Assembly: GCA_023663085.1 (NCBI GenBank)
Contig: JAMPIB010000008.1
Coordinates: 1 to 64,000 of the forward strand
Reading direction: 5' to 3'
Source of the DNA: Ruminococcus sp.
Lineage (GTDB): Bacteria; Bacillota; Clostridia; Lachnospirales; Lachnospiraceae
Length of the DNA stretch: 64,000 bases
The notes under the pieces were generated by a model. It was not told the DNA's origin. It searched no databases and was given only the letters and a program-made list of their open reading frames with translations. Below are positions 18,270 through 26,088 of this stretch, piece by piece (positions within the stretch are counted from its first letter, which is position 1; each line of letters opens with the position of its first letter). Made by a program: the position numbers and the translations under genes.

Positions 18270-19537
18270 CTTGCGCCTCCATTCCGTTTCACTAAGACCT
18301 CTTCTTCGTATCTTTTTACATCGTTAAACCATTCCTGTCCTGCCGCTACGCCGCACTGTCTGCAATATTCTTCCCACACCCCGCCGAACGGATATGTTTT
18401 TATCTCTTCCTGCATGACCATAAGTTCTGTGAGCCGGTTCTCATCCTGCAGTTTTTTCAGTTTGTCGTTCGGCGTACAAAGCGCGCTTAACAGGGCCTTC
18501 TGCCAGCTGCGGAAACCGACCGTCCATGCCGCGATCCGGTTGATGCCTGCATCAAAATAATCAAGCGCCATATAAACACGGTCAAGCGCATCATTTCGCA
18601 CGATCTCCTTGGCCATCTCCTTTGTTTCATCATCAAAGAGCACCACATGATCGCTGTCCCAGCGTACCGGCCGCGTGATATGCAGGGCAATCTCCGGGAA
18701 AAAGCAGAGCAGCGCCGGAATCTTATCCGATACGACTTCCGTAGGATGATAGTGTCCGTTATCCATTAACGGAAGGCAGCCCTCATGCGACGCGGCAAAA
18801 GACAGAGTAAACTCTGCGCTGCCCGCCGTATAGGATTCCACGCCGATCCCGAAGACCTTGGATTCCACACAGGGTTTGACCAATGCCTTATCATAAGGCT
18901 CCTCTAAAATCTGTTCAATAGCGTCCTTATAACGCAGACGCGGCCCCATACGATCCGCCGGGATATCCTTATAGCCGTCGCCTGTCCAGATATTCATGAC
19001 ACAGGGCATTCCCGTCTCCTTGGCAAAATACTCCGCGATCCGCACACAGGCTTTTCCATGTCTGATCCAGAAGTTTCTCGTTTCCTCGTCCGGACTTGAC
19101 AGTGTCAGTCCATCTTTTATCTTATCATGGGAAAAAAACGTAGGGTTAAAATCAATCCCCATATTCCTTTCTTTGGCAAAGGCCACCCACTTGGCAAAAT
19201 GTTTCGGTTCCAACGCATCACGGTCAACGCTTTCCCCTTCTTCAAAAATGGCGTAACTGGCATGCAGGTTCAGTTTCTTCTTTCCGGGCATCAGCTTTAA
19301 CGCCTGATCCATATCCTGCATCAGTTCTTCGGGCGTCCCTGCTTTTCCCGGATAGTTGCCCGTAGTCTGGATGCCGCCTGTCAGGGGGCCATCCTGATCG
19401 AAGCCGCATACGTCGTCTCCCTGCCAGCAATGCAGCGATACCGGTATTTCTTTCAGTTTTGCAATGGCGGCATCCGTATCAACACCGATTGCCGCATACT
19501 TTTCTTTTGTCATTTCATAACGTTCTTTCTGGTTCAT
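18266..19537 (-). CDS. rhaA: L-rhamnose isomerase
   Basis: This 423-residue enzyme converts L-rhamnose to L-rhamnulose using Mn2+ or other divalent metals in a TIM barrel. Family blocks are visible throughout: VSLHCWQGDDVCGFD, GIQTTGNYPGKA, NLHASYAIFE, DFNPTFFSHDK, NIWTGDGYKDIPADR, GVESYTAGSAEF and HITRPVRWDSDHVV, which supply the metal and sugar ligands. The length matches the family. GAGGGAAAT precedes the ATG. It lies 45 bases after rhaB. Confidence 0.97.
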   Translation of the reverse strand: MNQKERYEMTKEKYAAIGVDTDAAIAKLKEIPVSLHCWQGDDVCGFDQDGPLTGGIQTTGNYPGKAGTPEELMQDMDQALKLMPGKKKLNLHASYAIFEEGESVDRDALEPKHFAKWVAFAKERNMGIDFNPTFFSHDKIKDGLTLSSPDEETRNFWIRHGKACVRIAEYFAKETGMPCVMNIWTGDGYKDIPADRMGPRLRYKDAIEQILEEPYDKALVKPCVESKVFGIGVESYTAGSAEFTLSFAASHEGCLPLMDNGHYHPTEVVSDKIPALLCFFPEIALHITRPVRWDSDHVVLFDDETKEMAKEIVRNDALDRVYMALDYFDAGINRIAAWTVGFRSWQKALLSALCTPNDKLKKLQDENRLTELMVMQEEIKTYPFGGVWEEYCRQCGVAAGQEWFNDVKRYEEEVLVKRNGGAR

Positions 19538-19582
19538 ATTTCCCTCTTTTCCGCGGTCTTATCCTATGGCCGCTTTTTATTT

Positions 19583-20986
19583 TTAGCAGGGTGAAAATGT
19601 CCTGACCGGAAAAGACTCCCGTATCAGGTGTCTGGCCGCCTTCAGATCAGCTATTTCTCCCCCGCTTATCATCTGTACTGCCAGATTCCCGATCGCAGTC
19701 GCTTCTGTCGGGCCTGCATACACCGTACACCCTGTATACTCTGCTGTCAGTTCGTTCAGATAATCTGCATTAGACCCCCCGCCAATAATATGTATCGAGT
19801 CATAATGTCTGCCGCTCATTTCTTCCAGTTCTTTTTTGGCCTCCGCATAACATCTGGCAAGACTATTATAAATAACGCATGCTATTTCTCCAATTCCTTC
19901 CGGCTCCTGCTGCCCGGACTCCCTGCAGGCCGCTTTTATTTCCTCCATCATGGAGACAGGAGCCAGAAAACGGTCGGCATTGCAATCCACGGTTGACGTG
20001 ATATTACTTTTTGAAGCCGCCTCACAGATCTCCCCAAAAGATAACGCACCGCCGATCTCTTTTTTTACGGACTGGATCATCCAGAGTCCCATGATATTCT
20101 TTAAATAGCGGAATCTATGCAAAAAACCGCCTTCATTGCTCCAGTTGCGCCGCCTGCTCTTCTCGCTGCATTCCGCATCCCGTAACTCCGTTCCCATCAA
20201 AGACCATGTTCCCGAACTGATATAGAGCACATGTTCCTCATTGGAAGGTACTGCCACTACGGCTGAACCGGTATCGTGTGTTGCCGGGAGGACTACTGTA
20301 CAGGAATAGCCGATCTCTTTGGCAATCTCTTCTTTTACATCTCCGATCTTAGTACCGGCCGCCTTTATTTCAGGAAAAATGGATAATGGATAGCCCAGTC
20401 TTTCTATCACTTCCCCGTCCCAATCCCCTGACTTTGCGTTTACTAACTGCGTCGTCGTCGCATTCGTGTATTCCGCCACGGCCTTTCCTGTCAGTAAAAA
20501 ATTAAAATAATCAGGTATCATCAGCATCACGGCCGCCTGCCCAAGCTGTTCGGGCCTGTTTTCTTTTAAAGACATAAGTTGATAAATGGTATTAAATGTC
20601 TGTTTCTGGATTCCTGTCCTGTCATAAAGTTCCTGCTCCGGGACCAGTGCAAATACTTTTTCATCCATGCCTTTGGTCCGCTCATCCCGATAAGCTGCAG
20701 CATTTCCTATCCGTTTCTTTTTTTCATCCAAAAGCACAAAATCCACCGCCCAGGTATCAATCCCGACGCAGACCGGTATCTTGCCGATTTCGCTGCACTT
20801 TTTCATTCCTGTCTTTATTTCCGTAAAAAGACCATCTACATCCCAGATCCTCTCTCCGTCACATTCTTTCATAGCGTTCGGAAAACGATAGATTTCTTCC
20901 GTGACCATTTTTCCGTTCTCCATATGTGCCAGTATGTGACGGCCGCTTGAAGCGCCAATGTCTACTGCAAGATAATATTGCTCCAC
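19583..20986 (-). CDS. rhaB: Rhamnulokinase
   Basis: This 467-residue FGGY-family sugar kinase phosphorylates L-rhamnulose at O1. The N-terminal phosphate loop is AVDIGASSGRHI, the substrate region includes GIDTWAVDFVLLD and AAAYRDERTKGM, the conserved Asp is in VLPATHDTGSAV, and the ATP region is HIIGGGSNADYLNE, all as in RhaB. The start is GTG with AAAAGGGGG upstream. A possible -10 (TAGTAT) about 60 bases upstream has no good -35, as expected for an AraC-activated promoter. The upstream AraC gene ends in a terminator, so rhaBAD probably has its own promoter. Confidence 0.96.
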   Translation of the reverse strand: MEQYYLAVDIGASSGRHILAHMENGKMVTEEIYRFPNAMKECDGERIWDVDGLFTEIKTGMKKCSEIGKIPVCVGIDTWAVDFVLLDEKKKRIGNAAAYRDERTKGMDEKVFALVPEQELYDRTGIQKQTFNTIYQLMSLKENRPEQLGQAAVMLMIPDYFNFLLTGKAVAEYTNATTTQLVNAKSGDWDGEVIERLGYPLSIFPEIKAAGTKIGDVKEEIAKEIGYSCTVVLPATHDTGSAVVAVPSNEEHVLYISSGTWSLMGTELRDAECSEKSRRRNWSNEGGFLHRFRYLKNIMGLWMIQSVKKEIGGALSFGEICEAASKSNITSTVDCNADRFLAPVSMMEEIKAACRESGQQEPEGIGEIACVIYNSLARCYAEAKKELEEMSGRHYDSIHIIGGGSNADYLNELTAEYTGCTVYAGPTEATAIGNLAVQMISGGEIADLKAARHLIRESFPVRTFSPC

Positions 20987-21073
20987 TGTTTCCGCCCCCT
21001 TTTCTCGCTCTTACCCTGTTTTTATCCTGTTCCTGTTTTATGTATATCTTTATACTATCCCGCCCCGCGGCAT

Positions 21074-21107
21074 AAAAAAAGAACACCTTTTGTTCAAAAA
21101 AGTGTCC
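21074..21107 (-). terminator. Terminator between the second AraC gene and rhaB
   Basis: On the minus strand GGACAC (21107-21102) pairs with GTGTTC (21086-21081, one G-U pair) and is followed by seven T's. It begins directly after the stop codon of the AraC gene. Confidence 0.7.
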
Positions 21108-22085
21108 TTATTTGCCAACTCTGTATTGTCGGGGCGTCATGCCGTAATATTTTTGAAAAAGCCGGTGAAAATAACTTATGTTCTCATATCCTACCGACAG
21201 ACCGATATCCATGACCGTCATCGCCGTATTTTTCAATAACCAGGCTGCCTGCTGCATCCGCTTTTCCTGTACCAGTTCCGTATAATTACGCCCGGTAATT
21301 TTTTTAATTTCCTTGGAAAGCCAATAGAGATCAAAATTCAGCAGCTTTGCCAGTTCTGTCAGTTCTCCGGTGCGGTAATGCTCTTCAATATATCTGTATA
21401 CCTCTATCATCAGCTTTTGATGATGATTCTGTGCATTCGTCTCCATAAACTCCGTGTGGTTCATCAACTGCAGGAATAAAAGACCCATCGTGGTCTGATT
21501 GATACTTCTTTTATTCGGCTGCCTGTTCCAGATCGTCCAGATCAGATTTTCCACCAGATTCTGGATAGGAAGTACGTCCGCCACCTTAAAGTGCATATAG
21601 CCCGACTCGGCATTCTCCCCTTTCAGACAGTCAATGACAAAATCCCGCAGAAGATTTTTTTCCTCACCGATCATTTTCAGACTATGCTCAAAAAACTCCG
21701 GAAGAATAATAAAATTGACTGCAATGTCTTCTTCCGACGCCGGATAGATTTCCTGCTGCGCCCTCTGATTCAGAAACAGCAGTTCCCCCTCCCGTAAAAT
21801 CACATCCTCTCCATCGATAACATGGTGCGTACTTCCGGCGCACATATAGATAACTTCAATATAATTATGCGTATGTCTGGGAAAATGGATAAATCTGGTA
21901 TGCGGCCGTACCTGTATCAGTTTTCCGGCCTCTAAAAGTTTTCCGGCATCAATGGTGTTATTATTTCGTATCTCATCTTCCTGCGACATATAAAGATGCT
22001 TCTCTATTTCTGTGTATCCGCTTAAGATCCGCCTCTCCTCCGGCGTGATCTTCTTTAGTTCTGTATATAATTGTTCTGTTATCAC
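21108..22085 (-). CDS. AraC family regulator upstream of rhaBAD
   Basis: The 325-residue protein has an N-terminal cupin-like sensing domain (HFPRHTHNYIEVIYMCAGSTHHV, REGELLFLNQRAQQEI) and the usual double helix-turn-helix at the C-terminus (LTELAKLLNFDLYWLSKEIK; TVMDIGLSVGYENISYFHRLF; YGMTPRQYR). It is likely the activator of rhaBAD in response to rhamnose, analogous to RhaR/RhaS, but the N-terminus is only generically AraC-like. The start is GTG with AGGAGG six bases before it. It is on the same strand as rhaB. Confidence 0.9.
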   Translation of the reverse strand: MITEQLYTELKKITPEERRILSGYTEIEKHLYMSQEDEIRNNNTIDAGKLLEAGKLIQVRPHTRFIHFPRHTHNYIEVIYMCAGSTHHVIDGEDVILREGELLFLNQRAQQEIYPASEEDIAVNFIILPEFFEHSLKMIGEEKNLLRDFVIDCLKGENAESGYMHFKVADVLPIQNLVENLIWTIWNRQPNKRSINQTTMGLLFLQLMNHTEFMETNAQNHHQKLMIEVYRYIEEHYRTGELTELAKLLNFDLYWLSKEIKKITGRNYTELVQEKRMQQAAWLLKNTAMTVMDIGLSVGYENISYFHRLFQKYYGMTPRQYRVGK

Positions 22086-22145
22086 GTGGGTCCTCCTATG
22101 GCTCCTGTGCCGCTCCGTTCCTGCTCCTTTATGCCGCCTTTACAT

Positions 22146-22209
22146 CATTTTACGCTGTCCTTACACCATCTTCACGCCATTTTACGCTGCCTTTACACCG
22201 TCTTTTTCA
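22146..22209 (-). repeat. Two 32-base tandem repeats across the MATE stop codon
   Basis: 22146-22177 and 22178-22209 are degenerate copies of a 32-base unit beginning CATTTTACGCTG on the plus strand; a third partial copy precedes them. The repeat includes the last codons and the stop of the MATE gene, so the duplicated copies lie beyond the present stop. Confidence 0.7.
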
Positions 22210-23567
22210 AACCCGTGTACCCAATCCGAGAAAAGATAATAAAACAGATAGATGACCGAACTGATACCCCAGGTAAGCGGATATGCCCAGTAAATATAAC
22301 GGATGTCACCGAATACTTTCATTACCACGATGATGTAAGTAATCCGCAGCACACACCAGATAGAAAGCATAACAACCATTGGCACGAACGCCTTGCCCGC
22401 ACCGCGGCAGACCGCCGCCACAGAATGTGAGAACGACAACAGGAAGTAAAACAGCGCAACCGTGCGCGCCTGCTGTACTCCCAATTCAATAACGCCTGGT
22501 GTTTTATCAAACAGACCGATTAACTGCGGTGCAAAAATATAATAAAAGACGCCGATGACCTCCGCCATGAGCACAGCCGACAGAATGCAGAATCGCGCGC
22601 CCTTTCTGGCCCGGTCATACTGCTTAGCCCCCAGATTCTGACTGATAAACGTCGTACTGGCCATATTGAAACTTGTGATCGGCAAAAAGGCAAAACCGTC
22701 AATCTTGGAATGCGTTCCATACGCCGCCATCGCCAGACGTCCGAAAGAATTGATCTGTGACTGCACGATAACATTGGCAAACCCGATCACCGAATTCTGT
22801 ACGCCGGAAGGCACACCATAACGCATGATCTCGATCAGCATATCTTTATGTAAGCGGATTTTGCGCAGTTCCACCGTGAAAACATTCCCCTTCCGCAGCA
22901 GATATACCATACAGAGGACTACGCTGGCCGCCTGAGAAATAACAGTCGCTACCGCCGCTGACCAGACGCCCCAGTGGAATACGGCAATAAATAACATATC
23001 CAATATAATATTTAATATAGAAGAAAAAATAAGATAATAAAGCGGACGTTTACTGTCTCCGAGCGCGTTCATGATACTTCGGCAGATATTGTACATGACC
23101 ATGGCCAGGGAACCCAGAAAATAATAACGGAAATACTCTACCGCCTCAGGCATGACTTCCGGGTCGGTCTGCATCCAGGTCAGGAACGTCGGCGTAAAAG
23201 CCACACCGATCAACGTTAAGATCAGTCCGCTGACAATACCGAAAGCCATGATCGTATGGATGGCCCGCGATACCTTTTCCGCATTCCCGCTCCCGAAATA
23301 GCGGGAGATCACTACACCGCCGCCCATCGCCGTGCCAATGAAAAAACTGGTCAGCAAGAAGATCAGCGTCCCCGACGAAGTGACCGCCGCCAGCGCGTTC
23401 GTTCCTAAATATCTGCCCACAATAAAGGCGTCCGCCGTATTATAAAGCTGCTGAAAAACCTGACTTAAGAAAGTCGGCAGCGCAAAGCCCAGCATTAGCG
23501 TATAAGGATTACCAACAGTCATGTCCTTTACTGTGGATACATTCTTTTTATGTATATTTTCATTCAT
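22182..23567 (-). CDS. MATE family efflux transporter
   Basis: The 461-residue protein has about twelve membrane segments in two related halves. The first half shows FLSQVFQQLYNTADAFIVGRYLG, typical of the MATE/DinF group, and the second half has GVPSGVQNSVIGFANVIVQS. MATE proteins export drugs or metabolites in exchange for Na+ or H+; the substrate is not predictable. I chose the ATG at 23567 because AGGAGG lies 9 bases upstream. A second MATE gene lies at 52632-54029; the two are not close in sequence. Confidence 0.93.
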   Translation of the reverse strand: MNENIHKKNVSTVKDMTVGNPYTLMLGFALPTFLSQVFQQLYNTADAFIVGRYLGTNALAAVTSSGTLIFLLTSFFIGTAMGGGVVISRYFGSGNAEKVSRAIHTIMAFGIVSGLILTLIGVAFTPTFLTWMQTDPEVMPEAVEYFRYYFLGSLAMVMYNICRSIMNALGDSKRPLYYLIFSSILNIILDMLFIAVFHWGVWSAAVATVISQAASVVLCMVYLLRKGNVFTVELRKIRLHKDMLIEIMRYGVPSGVQNSVIGFANVIVQSQINSFGRLAMAAYGTHSKIDGFAFLPITSFNMASTTFISQNLGAKQYDRARKGARFCILSAVLMAEVIGVFYYIFAPQLIGLFDKTPGVIELGVQQARTVALFYFLLSFSHSVAAVCRGAGKAFVPMVVMLSIWCVLRITYIIVVMKVFGDIRYIYWAYPLTWGISSVIYLFYYLFSDWVHGFEKDGVKAA

Positions 23568-23599
23568 GGATGTATGCCTCCTGTTCCAAACCACGACAT

Positions 23600-23636
23600 A
23601 AAAACAGCGAAAGCCGGTTTTAAGGCTCTCCGCTGT
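23600..23636 (-). terminator. Terminator after the HepT/MntA pair
   Basis: ACAGCG (23604-23609) pairs with CGCTGT (23631-23636) and AGCC with GGCT inside, with a small internal loop. TTTT follows in the minus direction. Confidence 0.5.
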
Positions 23637-23659
23637 CTTGTGCGTAATGATGCGTATTT

Positions 23660-24010
23660 TTATGCAGCTAATATTTCCCTTATTCCCATATAAAGTTCTG
23701 AAATATCTGCTACTGATGTATTCCAGACAATCTCATAATCTAAATTTCCATAATGATGTGCTACAATATCCCTCATACGCATAATCATTTTCCACGGTAT
23801 TCCTGTATATTTATCTAAAAAGTCATCAGATAACGTTTTAGTGAGTTCTCCGATTTGAAGTATTGGCATAGTAATTGAATTTCTATAGATAAAGCCACTT
23901 TTTTCATTCATAAAAAGTTCTTTATCATGTTTAAAATAATCATGTGTATCTTTAATTTCCATACAATAGTCCAGAATTTTTATCAAAATCATCTTATCTC
24001 TTTGCTTCAT
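23660..24010 (-). CDS. hepT: HepT-like HEPN ribonuclease toxin
   Basis: The 116-residue helical protein has the HEPN nuclease motif R-x4-H-x-Y (R80, H85, Y87 in RDIVAHHY), the hallmark of HepT toxins, which cut RNA and are silenced when the cognate MntA adds AMP to the tyrosine of this motif. I chose the ATG at 24010 because GATGAGG lies 9 bases upstream. It overlaps the mntA-like gene by 17 bases, so translation is coupled. This is a standard type VII toxin-antitoxin arrangement with the nucleotidyltransferase first. Activity is inferred from family knowledge. Confidence 0.85.
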   Translation of the reverse strand: MKQRDKMILIKILDYCMEIKDTHDYFKHDKELFMNEKSGFIYRNSITMPILQIGELTKTLSDDFLDKYTGIPWKMIMRMRDIVAHHYGNLDYEIVWNTSVADISELYMGIREILAA

Positions 24011-24290
24011 AAATAACAACCTCATCATCCTTTATCTGCTCAAGGAAGTTAATATCATTTGATGTATCTGTGATGACATCCACGTTCTTTCCGAAAACTT
24101 TTTCAAGTTCATCAATAAAAGCAGCTAATTGAAACAGTGTTTGTATACTTCCTCTCGATATAACAAAATCATAATCACTCGTTTCGGTTGCTGTATTTTT
24201 TGCTCTGGAACCAAACAATGCCACTCTGTCCGCACCATATTTTTGTGCAATAGGCGTAACTACTTTTGCTATACTTTTTATATCCGTCAT
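23994..24290 (-). CDS. mntA: MntA-like nucleotidyltransferase antitoxin
   Basis: The 98-residue protein is a minimal nucleotidyltransferase with G27-S28-x10-D39-Y40-D41 (FGSRAKNTATETSDYDF), the catalytic motif of the MNT fold, and a later acidic position in VDVIT. The family member MntA adds AMP to HepT to neutralise it. It lies upstream of and overlaps the HepT gene. GGGGGTGC precedes the ATG. Confidence 0.85.
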   Translation of the reverse strand: MTDIKSIAKVVTPIAQKYGADRVALFGSRAKNTATETSDYDFVISRGSIQTLFQLAAFIDELEKVFGKNVDVITDTSNDINFLEQIKDDEVVIYEAKR

Positions 24291-24333
24291 CCTGCACCCC
24301 CATAGTCAGATAACTATCCTGATATTATTATAG

Positions 24334-24362
24334 ATTCTATCATAAAATAATCTTCACCACAA
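24334..24362 (-). promoter_or_regulatory. Promoter of the mntA/hepT pair
   Basis: On the minus strand TTGTGG (24362-24357), a 17-base spacer and TAGAAT (24339-24334) precede mntA by about 45 bases. Confidence 0.5.
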
Positions 24363-24387
24363 TAAAGAGGTTCCTGTCATAATCATA

Positions 24388-24867
24388 TTATTTATTTTCG
24401 TTTTTTACATCCCACCTCATAACATGATACTTCGACCTATCGTCCACGAAACCAAGCGATTGATACAAATGATATCCATCCTCTGTGGATTTCAGTTCCA
24501 CAACGCATACCTTTTTTTCGACCGCATCTGACTGCAGTTTTTGCATCAGCATTTTCGCATATCCCCTGCGTCGATATGGCGGCCGTGTATAAACATTCAA
24601 CACCATTCCTGTCCTGCCGTTTATAAACGCAGGACTCATTGGTTTTTCAATGATCAGCAGGAAAGCACAGGCCACGGCCTGTTCCTTATTTTTCATTAAA
24701 TAACAAAAGATATTTTTATTGAGATTTCTTTTAAAATACTCCGGCAGATCACGCCTGATTTTCTTGATATCCTCCTCGCTCAATCCACCGTAATCCTCTT
24801 TTAAATATTCCACTCTTAATTCTATCAGCTGATCGATATCTGCGATTCCCGCATTTTCAATTATCAT
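24388..24867 (-). CDS. GNAT family N-acetyltransferase
   Basis: The 159-residue protein has the GNAT fold: VLNVYTRPPYRRRGYAKML contains the acetyl-CoA pyrophosphate loop (R/Q-x-x-G-x-A) and ELKSTEDGYHLYQSLGFVD is the typical C-terminal strand and helix. The acceptor is unknown. The ATG at 24867 is preferred to the one at 24879 because the shared leader at 24876-24896 places GAAAGG about 12 bases upstream of it, as it does for pgmB. Confidence 0.88.
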   Translation of the reverse strand: MIIENAGIADIDQLIELRVEYLKEDYGGLSEEDIKKIRRDLPEYFKRNLNKNIFCYLMKNKEQAVACAFLLIIEKPMSPAFINGRTGMVLNVYTRPPYRRRGYAKMLMQKLQSDAVEKKVCVVELKSTEDGYHLYQSLGFVDDRSKYHVMRWDVKNENK

Positions 24868-24875
24868 AAAAATAA

Positions 24876-24896
24876 CCATGCCTTTCTCTCAACCTG
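24876..24896 (-). repeat. Recurrent leader copy 2, upstream of the GNAT gene
   Basis: It matches the pgmB leader at 11292-11312 in 20 of 21 bases, and both are followed by GGTTAT before the start. Confidence 0.6.
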
Positions 24897-25013
24897 CGAC
24901 ATTTGTGACTGAAAGGAACAAGAATCCGCTCCCAGATCACACAAACAGTATAACACAGAATAAAAAAACATACAGCCTTATGATAGAAGAAACTATCCGA
25001 TAAAATTCCAACC

Positions 25014-25042
25014 TTGAAAAACGCTGTGCTTTCCTTTATAAT
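25014..25042 (+). promoter_or_regulatory. Promoter of the DHH phosphoesterase gene
   Basis: TTGAAA (25014-25019), 17 bases, and TATAAT (25037-25042) form a near-consensus sigma-A promoter about 67 bases before the start. Confidence 0.8.
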
Positions 25043-25108
25043 TTTAAGTAAGTCTTTTATATTATTTTTTACATAAAAATACTATCAATTAGAAAAGGAG
25101 AGTTCATT

Positions 25109-26029
25109 ATGAGATTAGTTACCCGTTCTGACTTTGATGGTTTAGCCTGCGGCGCATTATTAAAAGAGATCGGCCTGATCGACAGTTGGAAATTCGCGCA
25201 TCCGAAAGATCTGCAGGATGGCCTTGTAGAAATTACAGAAAACGATGTACTGGCCAACGTCCCCTTTGTGGAAGGCTGCGGCCTCTGGTTCGACCACCAC
25301 TCCAGCGAACACGAACGTAATCAGCTGGCAGGAAAATATAAGGGAGAAAGCCGTATCACACCTTCCTGCGCGCGTATTATTTATGAATACTACGGCGGAG
25401 AGGAACGCTTTTCCCATTTTGATGATATGATGGTCGCAGTTGATAAAGTAGATTCCGGCAACTTAACGATTGATGAAATTCAGAATCCGACCGGCTGGAT
25501 TCTGGTCGGTTTCCTCATGGATCCCAGAACTGGACTCGGCCGTTGGAGAAACTTCACGATCTCCAATTATCAGTTAATGGAAAAATTAATGGAATGCTGC
25601 CGTACCATGGATACGGAAGAAATTCTTGCCCTGCCGGATGTACAGGAGCGCATCGCCATTTATCACGAACAGGACGCCAAGTTCAAAGAAATGGTACGCG
25701 CGCACACGCGTGTGGAAAAAGACGTTATCATTTCCGACCTGCGCGGCGTTGACCCGATCTATTCAGGCAACCGTTTTCTGATCTACAGCATGTATCCCGA
25801 ACAGAACATCTCCGTATGGATCGTCAGCGGACGCGGCGGTGTCGGCTGCTCTGCAGCAGTCGGCTACAGCGTTCTGAACAGGACGTCTAACGTCAATGTC
25901 GGCAGTCTGATGTTAAAATACGGCGGCGGCGGCCACAAAGCCGTAGGAACCTGCCAGTTTGGCGACGACGTAATGGACGAGAAACTGCCGCAGCTGATTG
26001 ATGAGATTGTAAATTATAAAGGCGAGTAA
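25109..26029 (+). CDS. DHH family phosphoesterase
   Basis: The 306-residue protein has the DHH motif I (RSDFDGLACG), the metal-binding DHH (WFDHHSSEHER) and the DHHA1 C-terminal motif (LKYGGGGHKAVGTCQF). The family includes exopolyphosphatases, nanoRNases and cyclic dinucleotide phosphodiesterases; here no extra domain narrows the role. It is cytoplasmic. AAAAGGAGAG precedes the ATG. It stands alone between its own promoter and a terminator. Confidence 0.88.
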   Translation: MRLVTRSDFDGLACGALLKEIGLIDSWKFAHPKDLQDGLVEITENDVLANVPFVEGCGLWFDHHSSEHERNQLAGKYKGESRITPSCARIIYEYYGGEERFSHFDDMMVAVDKVDSGNLTIDEIQNPTGWILVGFLMDPRTGLGRWRNFTISNYQLMEKLMECCRTMDTEEILALPDVQERIAIYHEQDAKFKEMVRAHTRVEKDVIISDLRGVDPIYSGNRFLIYSMYPEQNISVWIVSGRGGVGCSAAVGYSVLNRTSNVNVGSLMLKYGGGGHKAVGTCQFGDDVMDEKLPQLIDEIVNYKGE

Positions 26030-26059
26030 ATCGAAAAACAAATCAACTACATACCATGG

Positions 26060-26088
26060 AGAATGCCCGTATTTTGGGCATTCTTTTT
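26060..26088 (+). terminator. Terminator of the DHH gene
   Basis: AGAATGCCC (26060-26068) pairs with GGGCATTCT (26076-26084), followed by T4. It overlaps the end of convergent addA by two bases. Confidence 0.85.
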
